From assembly GCA_021805305.1 (NCBI GenBank), contig JAJZFO010000008.1:1-9650 (forward strand): a stretch of DNA of 9,650 nt, in the 5' to 3' direction. Shown piece after piece: positions 1-5,955 of the stretch. A program made the translations under genes and the position numbers. This stretch comes from Actinomycetes bacterium (GTDB lineage: Bacteria > Actinomycetota > Acidimicrobiia > Acidimicrobiales > RAAP-2). The notes beneath the pieces were generated by a model that made no database searches, was not told the origin of the DNA, and saw nothing but the letters and a program-made list of their open reading frames with translations. Position 1 is the first letter of the stretch, and every line of letters begins with the position of its first letter.

Positions 1-79
1 AGGTGTTTACGGGTCGCGCGTGAGCGCAGGTGCCCGGCGACGCCGGTAGCCTCGTATCGACCACCACAAAGGACGAACC
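1..79. other. Left-edge leader of mrp, no assignable gene
   Basis: No gene can be assigned here. One plus-strand frame enters from the left edge and stops at TAG 47-49, leaving a short Arg-rich tail that could be the end of an upstream gene but is too short to identify. The stretch includes the ribosome binding site of the following gene (AAAGGA, 68-73). I see no convincing -35/-10 pair. Confidence 0.4.
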
Positions 80-1192
80 GTGACTTTCGACGCTACGCAG
101 CACCCCGCCCTGGCGGGCATCGTGGAACCGCAGGTTCTGCGTCCCTTGGGCGAACTCGGGTTCCTCGACGAGGTGGTCACGACGCCCTCGGGGCTCGAGG
201 TCACCCTCGTGCTGCCCGCGTCGAACTGGCCCCAACGTGACTACCTGGAGGAGCAGATCCGTGGCGTCAACCCCTCTTTGACCTTGCACGTGCGCACGAT
301 GAACGAGGAGGAGTTGTTGCGCCTGCGCAACTACCTTCGCACGTCGATGACCGGCTCGTCCTCGCCCGGCGAGCACGCCCACGCGAGTGATCAGCCCAAG
401 TTCCTCGATCGACTCTCCAAGACCAGAGTCCTAGGGATCTCCTCGGGCAAGGGTGGGGTGGGCAAGTCCTCGGTGACCGTGAACCTGGCCATCGCGCTCG
501 CGCGCCGTGGCCTGCACGTGGGGGTGCTCGACGCCGACGTGTACGGCTTCTCACTGCCCAAGATGCTCGGTGCGGTGAGTGATCCCATCGTGCTGGGCGA
601 CACCGTCCTGCCGACCCTGGCGCACGGCGTGCACTGCGTCTCCATGGGGTACTTCGTGCCCGACGCGCAACCCGTCATCTGGCGTGGCCCGATGCTGCAC
701 AAGGCCATCGAACAATTGATCACCGAAGCGTGGTGGGACGAGCCCGACTTCTTGCTCATCGACATGCCGCCGGGGACCGGCGACGTCGCCCTGACGTTGT
801 CCGAGGTACTGCCGCGCATCGAGATGTACGTGGTGACCACTCCCCAGGCCGCGGCCCAGCGGGTGGCCCAACGCTCGGCCTACGCCGCTCGCAAACTCAA
901 ACTGTCGGTCCGCGGCGTGATCGAGAACATGAGCTGGTTCCGCGGTGACGACGGGACGCGCTACGAGATCTTCGGCCGTGGCGGCGGCGAGCGATTGGCC
1001 AACGACCTCGGTGTCGCACTGTTGGGACAGATCCCCCTGGAGACGCCGCTGCGTGAGGGCGGTGATGAGGGGGTGCCGCTCGTGGTGAGCCATCCCGACA
1101 GCGAAGCCGCCCTGGCCTTTGCCGATCTCGCCGCGAAGGTCGCGGCCCAAGGTCCCGCGCGGGTCTATCGACAGGAGCTTCGCATTCGCTAG
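80..1192 (+). CDS. mrp: Mrp/ApbC-family P-loop ATPase (Fe-S carrier type)
   Basis: A 370-residue member of the Mrp/NBP35 ParA-like ATPases, cytosolic proteins that bind and transfer Fe-S clusters in characterised relatives such as Salmonella ApbC. Residues 9-88 form a divergent N-terminal MIP18/DUF59-like domain. After a linker the ATPase domain shows the deviant Walker A GKGGVGKS at 123-130, DADVYG at 151-156 and Walker B plus switch LLIDMPPGTGD at 225-235. The GTG start is set by AAAGGA six bases upstream. The segment ENMSWFRGDDGTRYEIFG (282-299) is where classical Mrp/ApbC proteins carry CxxC, and it has no cysteine; the only cysteine in the protein is Cys186. Cluster binding as in ApbC is therefore doubtful, although actinobacterial Mrp proteins often lack the motif as far as I recall. 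It converges on the permease gene. Family assignment is secure; function is inferred. Confidence 0.95.
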   Translation: MTFDATQHPALAGIVEPQVLRPLGELGFLDEVVTTPSGLEVTLVLPASNWPQRDYLEEQIRGVNPSLTLHVRTMNEEELLRLRNYLRTSMTGSSSPGEHAHASDQPKFLDRLSKTRVLGISSGKGGVGKSSVTVNLAIALARRGLHVGVLDADVYGFSLPKMLGAVSDPIVLGDTVLPTLAHGVHCVSMGYFVPDAQPVIWRGPMLHKAIEQLITEAWWDEPDFLLIDMPPGTGDVALTLSEVLPRIEMYVVTTPQAAAQRVAQRSAYAARKLKLSVRGVIENMSWFRGDDGTRYEIFGRGGGERLANDLGVALLGQIPLETPLREGGDEGVPLVVSHPDSEAALAFADLAAKVAAQGPARVYRQELRIR

Positions 1193-1206
1193 AGCGAGTG
1201 CCTAGT

Positions 1207-1242
1207 CGTCGCGGCTGCGGTTGCGCGGCCGTTGTGGCGACG
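1207..1242. terminator. Weak hairpin between convergent genes
   Basis: CGTCG at 1207-1211 pairs with CGACG at 1238-1242, and CGGC at 1212-1215 pairs with GCCG at 1228-1231, leaving an asymmetric bulge. It lies in the 55-bp gap between the stop codons of mrp (+) and the permease (-), so it could act as a two-way terminator. It has no T-tract, and in DNA this GC-rich such pairing can be chance. Confidence 0.25.
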
Positions 1243-1247
1243 TCGAT

Positions 1248-3038
1248 TCAACTGCCGCGGGCCGAACCGTCGCTCGGGTCCCCGGCGGGCCCGTTGCCCT
1301 TTGCGTGAGCCGAGGGTTTGGCGCCCAGCGCGATGCTGACCGACGCCGGCGCGGAGAAGCCCTCATCGGTGCCCAGGTAGCGGCGCGGATCGGCGTCGAA
1401 TCGCTCGGCGCAGCCGGTCGCGCAGAACCACACGTCGAGCCCCTCATAGACGCGGTGCGCCGCGGCGCTGGTCGGGTCCACGCTCATGCCACAGACCGGG
1501 TCGCGCACCGACGCCGACGCGGCGGCACTCTCATCGGTGCCCAGGTAGCGGCGCGGATCGGCGTCGAATCGCTCGGCGCAGCCGGTGGCGCAGAACCACA
1601 CGTCGAGCCCCTCATAGACGCGGTGCGCCGCGGCGCTGGTCGGGTCCACGCTCATGCCACAGACCGGGTCGCGCACCGACGCGGCGTCGGCCATGGCCCT
1701 ATCACCCGGGGACGCGGACGGCAACGACGAGTCTGCGTACGAGTCGGGGTCGGCGTCGAACTTCTCGCGACAATGGTCCGAGCAGAAGTAGAACGTCCGT
1801 CCGGCGTGCACCGAGGTGGCGGGCGCGTCCACGGTGCGCACCTGCATCGAACACACCGGGTCGATCGCGTAGCCGACGCCGCCACCAAAGCGTTGGGCGT
1901 TCCTCGCCAGCCACCAGACGCCCAGGGCGACGACGATGAAGGCGAAGTTGAGGTAGGTGGTGTAGTTCCACGAGAAGTGCGCGGCGCTCACGCTGAAGGT
2001 CCGTCGCGATGGGACGGCGCCCATCCCCGCGAAGATCACCTGGGTGGCGAGCCCCGCGAGCGCCATGACGCCATAGAAGAGTCCCACCATGCGAAGGGTC
2101 AAGGACGCGCCGTAGAGCTTGCGGTAGATGAGGATGAGTGGCATGGCGATCAGGTCCGCGAAGATGAATGCGATCACCCCGCCAAAGGAGATCCCGCCCG
2201 CCCAGAGGGCGGCGGCCAGGGGCACGTTACCGATCGAGCAGACCCAGCTGATCACCGCGATGAGGGGTCCGACGAGCGCGTTCTCGACGTCCGTCCAGGG
2301 ACCGTGACCGTGGATGAAGAGGTCGTTCCAGAACTGCGTGGGCACCAGGGTGGCCAGTTGGCCGGCCACGACGTAGCCAATGACCAGTTCTCGACGCAAC
2401 ATGGTGGCGTCGGCGAGGGCGTAGCGCGAGGCGTCGGACCAGGCGGCGCCGGAGCGCAGGTCGACCGACGTCGTGGCGCCCTCGTGGTGATCCTCGTGGT
2501 GATCCTCGAGGGGGGCGAGTGTCGCGGGCGAGTCGTCCGAGAAGTGCTCGTGTCCGGCGTGGGTCGCACCCTGGAGGCGCGCACGGGCCGCCGCTAGAAG
2601 CGGGCCGCGAAAGACGATTCCGCCCGTGGCGGCGAGCAGGACGATCATGATGGGCCCGCCCACGAACTCGGCGGCGGCGAACTGCCACCCCAGCAGCACC
2701 AGCATCACCACGCCCAATTCCACGACGAGATTGGTCGAGGCGAACATGAAGATCATCGCGGTCGTGAAGTCGGCACCCTTGGCGAAGAGGGATTTGGCCA
2801 TCGCGGAGGCGGCGTACGAGCAGCTCGAGGAGACCATGCCATACCCCGACGCCCTCGCCACCGCGGCCGGACGGTGGTCACCGAGCTTGGCGCGCATCTG
2901 GTCCTTGGAGACGAAGGCCTGGACCGCACCCGACAGCGTGAAGCCGAGTATCAAAGCCCAGAGCGTCTCCCAGAACATGAAGAAGCCCTCGCGCAGACCG
3001 CGCCCGACGTCGATGAGAGCGTGCAGGGTCGCGATCAC
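1248..3038 (-). CDS. Predicted metal permease with three C-terminal YHS domains
   Basis: A 596-residue membrane protein resembling the YraQ/ArsP-type predicted permeases (DUF318, PF03773). Hydrophobic segments lie at about 22-42, 92-145, 215-235, 255-305, 315-340 and 360-378. The first half carries GYGMVSSSCSYAASAMAKS (66-82, Cys73) and the second WVCSIGNVPLAAA (265-277, Cys267), the two pore-like repeats of the family. Between the halves is a soluble His-rich loop (160-186: His160, 163, 165, 180, 181, 184, 185). The tail has three YHS modules with Cys396/419/423, Cys460/483/487 and Cys516/539/543; YHS modules occur in heavy-metal proteins. Modules 2 and 3 are identical over 50 residues. The GTG start at 3038 is one base after the csoR stop, so translation is probably coupled. 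Last gene of a CsoR-controlled operon. Metal, direction and mechanism are unknown; copper is inferred from the neighbours. Confidence 0.85.
   Translation of the reverse strand: MIATLHALIDVGRGLREGFFMFWETLWALILGFTLSGAVQAFVSKDQMRAKLGDHRPAAVARASGYGMVSSSCSYAASAMAKSLFAKGADFTTAMIFMFASTNLVVELGVVMLVLLGWQFAAAEFVGGPIMIVLLAATGGIVFRGPLLAAARARLQGATHAGHEHFSDDSPATLAPLEDHHEDHHEGATTSVDLRSGAAWSDASRYALADATMLRRELVIGYVVAGQLATLVPTQFWNDLFIHGHGPWTDVENALVGPLIAVISWVCSIGNVPLAAALWAGGISFGGVIAFIFADLIAMPLILIYRKLYGASLTLRMVGLFYGVMALAGLATQVIFAGMGAVPSRRTFSVSAAHFSWNYTTYLNFAFIVVALGVWWLARNAQRFGGGVGYAIDPVCSMQVRTVDAPATSVHAGRTFYFCSDHCREKFDADPDSYADSSLPSASPGDRAMADAASVRDPVCGMSVDPTSAAAHRVYEGLDVWFCATGCAERFDADPRRYLGTDESAAASASVRDPVCGMSVDPTSAAAHRVYEGLDVWFCATGCAERFDADPRRYLGTDEGFSAPASVSIALGAKPSAHAKGNGPAGDPSDGSARGS
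1362..1682. repeat. 168-bp tandem duplication of a YHS module
   Basis: Bases 1362-1514 and 1530-1682 align without gaps at an offset of 168 bp, exactly 56 codons. They differ at one position (C at 1419, G at 1587), which is synonymous (Ala). The unit encodes one complete YHS domain plus linker. Identity stops abruptly on both sides, and the third, upstream YHS domain (about 1725-1870) is only a distant relative. Confidence 0.97.
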
Positions 3039-3039
3039 G

Positions 3040-3327
3040 TCACGACCTCACCAGACGCGCGATCGCGTCCGACGCCTCTTTGAGCTTCTCGTCGCGTTCG
3101 ACGCCACCCGCCTGCACCGCGTGGACGACGCAATGCGAGAGATGGTCGTCGAGCAGGTGCAGCGCGACGCCCTGGAGGGCGCGGGTGACCGCGGCGATCT
3201 GCTGGAGCACGTCGATGCAGTAGCGGTCGTCGTCCACCATCTTCGACACGCCGCGCACCTGACCCTCGATCTTCTTGAGACGAGCGAGCACGGCAGTCTT
3301 GTCATCGGTGTATCCCGGTTGCGCCAT
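3040..3327 (-). CDS. csoR: CsoR-family metal-sensing repressor
   Basis: A 95-residue all-helical CsoR/RcnR-family regulator (DUF156), close to the usual family length. It carries KKIEGQVRGVSKMVDD at 18-33, the typical first-helix signature. The metal ligands of copper-sensing CsoR are present at matching spacing: Cys37 (preceded by Tyr36), His62 and Cys66 in DHLSHC. This Cys-His-Cys set favours Cu(I) over the RcnR (nickel/cobalt) and FrmR (formaldehyde) branches. The ATG start has an excellent AAGGAGGA (3334-3341) six bases upstream. It is the third gene of the operon, 27 bp after the cupredoxin gene and one base before the permease. It probably represses the operon through the palindrome at 4180-4220, so it is autoregulated. 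A persulfide-sensing CstR role is less likely because of the His ligand. Confidence 0.93.
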   Translation of the reverse strand: MAQPGYTDDKTAVLARLKKIEGQVRGVSKMVDDDRYCIDVLQQIAAVTRALQGVALHLLDDHLSHCVVHAVQAGGVERDEKLKEASDAIARLVRS

Positions 3328-3354
3328 CGTGAATCCTCCTTGAGTGCAGCGAAT

Positions 3355-3903
3355 CTACCGGACGCGGAAGGCGGCGAACATTCCGTTCGCGTAGTGCCAC
3401 GGGACGTCGCACAACAGCTCGTAGTCACCCGGCGCCAGGTTAAGGGTGACCCAACTCGTCGCGCCCGGGGTGATCCCGGGGCCCGCGCCCTGGCCACAGG
3501 AGGTGGATGCTTCGCCGAGGCTGCGAGATTCGTCGATCTTGCCGTTCGCGCCGACCGGGCGAGTGCCGATGCCGTCGCGCGGGGCCGGGAGCACGAGGAG
3601 CTCATGATCGAGGGCGCCGAGATTGGTGGCGACGAAGGTGACCGTGCGCGACGACACCGACGAGGGTGAGGCGACCAGGTCCACCATCATCGCGTTGCCC
3701 GCGCCCATCATGGTGCCCCCGCGATCGCTGAGCGTCACGTTCACGATCGCTCCCGGGGGGTTGGCGGGAGCGCAGGAGGCGACGCGTAGTCGTTCCCCCG
3801 CCCCGAGGCGTCCTTGCGCCAGGCCGACGCCGAGCGCGGTCCCGGTCGCCAACACGCCCACCACGCCGATGATGACCAGCGCCCGGGCGCGCCCGTGATT
3901 CAC
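3355..3903 (-). CDS. Membrane-anchored or secreted cupredoxin (type 1 copper protein)
   Basis: A 182-residue protein. Residues 8-30 are a hydrophobic signal or anchor segment behind a short positive N-terminus, so the rest should lie outside the membrane. The C-terminal beta domain has a complete type 1 copper site pattern: His100 in DHELLVLP, then Cys165, His170 and Met175 in CDVPWHYANGM (C-x4-H-x4-M), as in plastocyanin/sulfocyanin-type cupredoxins. A Met-rich stretch (MMGAGNAMM, 65-73) may add weak copper sites. Cys44 and Cys136 could form a disulfide. The GTG start overlaps the upstream TGA as GTGA and has AAGGAGGA at 3907-3914. Role by inference: periplasmic copper binding or electron transfer linked to the permease. 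Domain assignment is strong, physiological role open. Confidence 0.88.
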   Translation of the reverse strand: MNHGRARALVIIGVVGVLATGTALGVGLAQGRLGAGERLRVASCAPANPPGAIVNVTLSDRGGTMMGAGNAMMVDLVASPSSVSSRTVTFVATNLGALDHELLVLPAPRDGIGTRPVGANGKIDESRSLGEASTSCGQGAGPGITPGATSWVTLNLAPGDYELLCDVPWHYANGMFAAFRVR

Positions 3904-4160
3904 GAGTCCTCCTTGAGGATCTGTCGACGGCGGGTGTATTCCTCTTCGGTCAACTCACCGCGGGCGAAGCGTTCTTGCAAGATGGCCAACGCCGCACTCT
4001 GGCTGGACGGGACCGTCGGACTCGACGGCGGCGCGACCGGCCGATTGTGGCGAAGCAGAGCGACGACGCCAACGACGAGGACGGCCCAGAAGATCACCAT
4101 GGCGATCACCATGACGAACCACCAACCACCGTCCATTCCCTGATATTGCCAGCCGTACAT
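3900..4160 (-). CDS. Small single-pass membrane protein with SHOCT domain
   Basis: An 86-residue protein: a Trp/Met/Gly-rich N-terminus (MYGWQYQGMDGGWW), one transmembrane helix at about 14-36, a Pro/Ser linker, then a C-terminal SHOCT domain (about 55-82, LQERFARGELTEEEYTRRR). SHOCT is a short oligomerisation-like module common at protein ends; such small proteins often sit beside metal-resistance genes. The frame stays open to 4259, but the ATG at 4160 is preferred: AAAGGA (4168-4173) lies seven bases upstream, and a longer start would place coding sequence across the promoter and operator. First gene of the operon; its TGA overlaps the cupredoxin GTG. Molecular role unknown, perhaps an assembly or anchoring partner. 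Confidence 0.82.
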   Translation of the reverse strand: MYGWQYQGMDGGWWFVMVIAMVIFWAVLVVGVVALLRHNRPVAPPSSPTVPSSQSAALAILQERFARGELTEEEYTRRRQILKEDS

Positions 4161-4179
4161 TTGGGGGTCCTTTCGACGT

Positions 4180-4220
4180 GCTGCGCTACCTATACTCCTA
4201 GGGAGTATAGGTAGCGCAGC
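4180..4220. promoter_or_regulatory. 41-bp perfect palindrome, predicted CsoR operator
   Basis: Two perfect 19-bp inverted arms (4180-4198 and 4202-4220) flank a 3-bp centre. The core is TATACTCCTAGGGAGTATA, A/T-rich flanks around a short C/G centre, in the style of CsoR/RcnR-family operators. It covers the predicted -10 and start site of the operon that encodes CsoR, 20 bp before the first gene. The arms extend well beyond the core (GCGCTACC), enough to hold more than one tetramer. Operator identity is inferred from position and form. Confidence 0.8.
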
Positions 4221-4231
4221 GCGGTCGTCAC
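4204..4231 (-). promoter_or_regulatory. Predicted promoter of the metal operon
   Basis: On the minus strand, GTGACG (4231-4226, 4 of 6 to TTGACA), a 16-base spacer and TATACT (4209-4204, 5 of 6 to TATAAT). The -10 is inside the upstream arm of the palindrome, so a bound repressor would block polymerase. The start site would fall near 4197, giving a leader of about 37 bases with AAAGGA at 4168-4173. The leader then holds only part of the palindrome, so a DNA operator is likelier than an RNA hairpin. Confidence 0.55.
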
Positions 4232-4275
4232 CGAGCCCGCGGGGGGTCCTTGGTCCCAATCTCTGGTCTCGCGCC

Positions 4276-4306
4276 GCGGCGACGTGGTGCGGCGACGTGG
4301 TGCGGC
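4276..4306. repeat. 13-bp tandem repeat, 2.4 copies
   Basis: The unit GCGGCGACGTGGT occurs at 4276-4288 and 4289-4301, followed by a partial GCGGC (4302-4306). It lies in the 168-bp gap between the dGTPase end and the metal operon. No function is evident. Confidence 0.9.
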
Positions 4307-4325
4307 CCGGAGGGTCGACGGGCGT

Positions 4326-4346
4326 GGCTCACCCCAGGGGTGAGCC
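4326..4346 (-). terminator. Hairpin across the dGTPase stop codon, possible terminator
   Basis: GGCTCACCCC (4326-4335) and GGGGTGAGCC (4337-4346) are perfect 10-bp arms around one base. The RNA would form a strong GC-rich stem with a small loop after the central pairs open. It includes the stop codon (4329-4331) and last codons of the dGTPase gene. No T-tract follows, so it may be a factor-assisted terminator or an mRNA 3'-end stabiliser. Confidence 0.5.
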
Positions 4347-5444
4347 GTAGATCCCTTGGGGGAGTTGCTCCCGGGGCCAGTCCAGCAGCCGCGTGGCCGT
4401 GTCAAAGGCGAATCGATCGGTCATTCCCGCGACGTAGGTGACGGCGTCGGTGACGGCCTCGGCGCCATCACGATTCGCGTGGGGTATCAGGTCTGGCGCG
4501 GCGATGAACGCTTCGACTAGCGCGGTCAGTACGTTGACCACCGCTCGACCCTGCGCCAGCGACTCGGGACGGTTGTAGATCATCTCGTAATTGAAGGCGC
4601 GCAGGTCGGCGAGCGCCTCGGCGTGCGCGGGGTCCATGGCGACCAGACCCGTCGTGCTGATACTGCTCACCAGCGCCCCGATCAACGCGCGCAACTGCGA
4701 CGAGCGCGTCACGCCGATGACCCGCGCGACCGAGGGGGGCAACTGCGCGGGGGCGACGATTCCCGTGCTGACCGCGTCCTCGAAGTCGTGCGCGCTGTAC
4801 GCGCAACGGTCGGCCCAGCTCACCACGACACCCTCGGGGGTGGTGGGTGTCGGCAATGACCACGAGTGGTGACGGATGCCGTCCAAGGTCTCTCGACACA
4901 GGTTCAGCGGTTCGAGCACGACGTCGGCGCCCCAGAGGGCGTGGTGGTATCCGCCCGCGATGAACTGGTCGAACGCCTCCTCGGAGGCGTGGCCGCCGGG
5001 GCCGTGCCCACAGTCGTGACCCAGGGCGATCGCCTCGGTCAGCGCCACGTTGAGCCCGGTCGCCTGGGCGACGGCCGTGGCGACTTGCGTGACCTCGAGC
5101 GCGTGAGTCAGGCGGGTGCGTTGATGGTCGGTGGGAAAGACGAACACCTGAGTCTTGCCGGCGAGTCGACGAAAGGCGTTGGAGTGCAGGATGCGGTCCC
5201 GGTCGCGTTGGAAGCACGTGCGCAGCGGATCGGGTGCCTCGTCGCGGACTCGGTCGCCCGAACCCCTCGCGCGCGTGGCGCCCCCCGCGAGGAAGCCCTC
5301 CTCGATCTCCTCGCGCTGTTCGCGTGAGATGGTGCGCCCCTGCACCTGCGGTGGGGGGGCATCGCGATGGGCGAAGACCAGGCCGTTCGCACCAGGGTTG
5401 CCTCGCATGGTCGCCGCCCACTCGCCTCGTCGGTCGATCGTCAT
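4329..5444 (-). CDS. dgt: Deoxyguanosinetriphosphate triphosphohydrolase (dGTPase), HD domain
   Basis: A 371-residue cytosolic HD-domain dNTP triphosphohydrolase, expected to cleave dGTP (perhaps other dNTPs) to nucleoside and triphosphate and so tune DNA precursor pools. Hallmarks: RDRDRILHSNAFRRLAGK at 80-97, RLTHALEVTQVA at 111-122 (metal ligand His114), the HD pair His143-Asp144 in GHDCGHGPGGHASEE (142-156), and a later metal Asp probably Asp212 in WADRCAYSAHD. The length suits the shorter bacterial dGTPase-like subfamily. I chose the ATG at 5444 because AGAAGGA (5448-5454) precedes it, although the spacing is short; an ATG ten codons upstream (5474) has no ribosome binding site. It is monocistronic as far as visible and diverges from the DUF3107 operon. 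Exact dNTP preference cannot be read. Confidence 0.93.
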   Translation of the reverse strand: MTIDRRGEWAATMRGNPGANGLVFAHRDAPPPQVQGRTISREQREEIEEGFLAGGATRARGSGDRVRDEAPDPLRTCFQRDRDRILHSNAFRRLAGKTQVFVFPTDHQRTRLTHALEVTQVATAVAQATGLNVALTEAIALGHDCGHGPGGHASEEAFDQFIAGGYHHALWGADVVLEPLNLCRETLDGIRHHSWSLPTPTTPEGVVVSWADRCAYSAHDFEDAVSTGIVAPAQLPPSVARVIGVTRSSQLRALIGALVSSISTTGLVAMDPAHAEALADLRAFNYEMIYNRPESLAQGRAVVNVLTALVEAFIAAPDLIPHANRDGAEAVTDAVTYVAGMTDRFAFDTATRLLDWPREQLPQGIYGSPLG

Positions 5445-5474
5445 CGGTCCTTCTCTCTTCTCGCCACTACCCAT

Positions 5475-5721
5475 AGTGTCGCGTGGCGCGATGTCCGCGA
5501 CGACGGTCCGCGCCGCCGCGGGTCCGGCCGGGGCGATTGCCGTGTCTCGTCACCGTGACCTGTGCGGACCCGTCGCAACGCCCTCGTCGCGACCCGCCGG
5601 CACAGCGGCGCGGCGTCGCGGCACGAACCAGCGGTGGCGGCGGCCACGCGAAGCTGCTCACGCCCACCATCTTGGCGCCACGCCGTAACATGGGAAGGTC
5701 GTTACCGAGGCAGGAGTCGTC
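5475..5721. other. Divergent intergenic region between dgt and the DUF3107 operon
   Basis: About 250 bp of GC-rich DNA that should hold promoters in both directions. A small palindrome GTCAC-C-GTGAC is at 5549-5559. Near the right end, TAACAT (5686-5691) could be a -10 for the rightward operon, but no -35 is visible. GTAAC (5685-5689) and GTTAC (5700-5704) form an inverted repeat around the inferred start site. AGGAG (5712-5716) is the ribosome binding site of the next gene. No gene was found. Confidence 0.4.
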
Positions 5722-5952
5722 ATGGAAATTCGAATTGGCATTGTGCAGTCGATGAAGGAGCTCTCCGTGGAGTTGCCCGAGGGTGCGGACCGCGAGTCCG
5801 TCGAGAAGGACGTCGAAGCCGCACTGGAGGGTGACAAGCTCCTCTGGCTGACCGATCGTAAGGGCCGTCGCGTGGGGGTGCCGGCGTCGCGCGTCGCCTA
5901 CGTCGAGTTCAGTTCGACCGTCGAACGCAACGTGGGCTTCGGCGCCGTCTGA
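5722..5952 (+). CDS. DUF3107 family small protein
   Basis: A 76-residue soluble protein of the actinobacterial DUF3107 family, of which M. tuberculosis TB9.4 is a member as I recall. Recognisable parts are the N-terminal strand MEIRIGIVQSMKEL, the centre LLWLTDRKGRRVGVPASRVAYVE and the ending RNVGFGAV. AGGAG (5712-5716) five bases before the ATG fixes the start. The biochemical role is unknown. It is the first gene of a tight operon, three bases before the PHP gene, which has no ribosome binding site of its own, so translation of this gene probably drives the next. Confidence 0.9.
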   Translation: MEIRIGIVQSMKELSVELPEGADRESVEKDVEAALEGDKLLWLTDRKGRRVGVPASRVAYVEFSSTVERNVGFGAV

Positions 5953-5955
5953 GCC

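Noticed and set aside
1221..2597. Long plus-strand open frame (458 codons) opposite the permease
   Set aside because: The product is Arg/Gly/His-rich low-complexity sequence with no domain, typical of an antisense frame in GC-rich DNA; the minus strand encodes a clear membrane protein there.
2626..3669. Plus-strand open frame of 347 codons across permease start, csoR and the cupredoxin gene
   Set aside because: It crosses three recognisable minus-strand genes and has no recognisable domain or ribosome binding site.
4161..4259. N-terminal extension of the SHOCT protein to 4259
   Set aside because: It would translate through the predicted promoter and palindrome; the ATG at 4160 has a good ribosome binding site and begins the typical family sequence.
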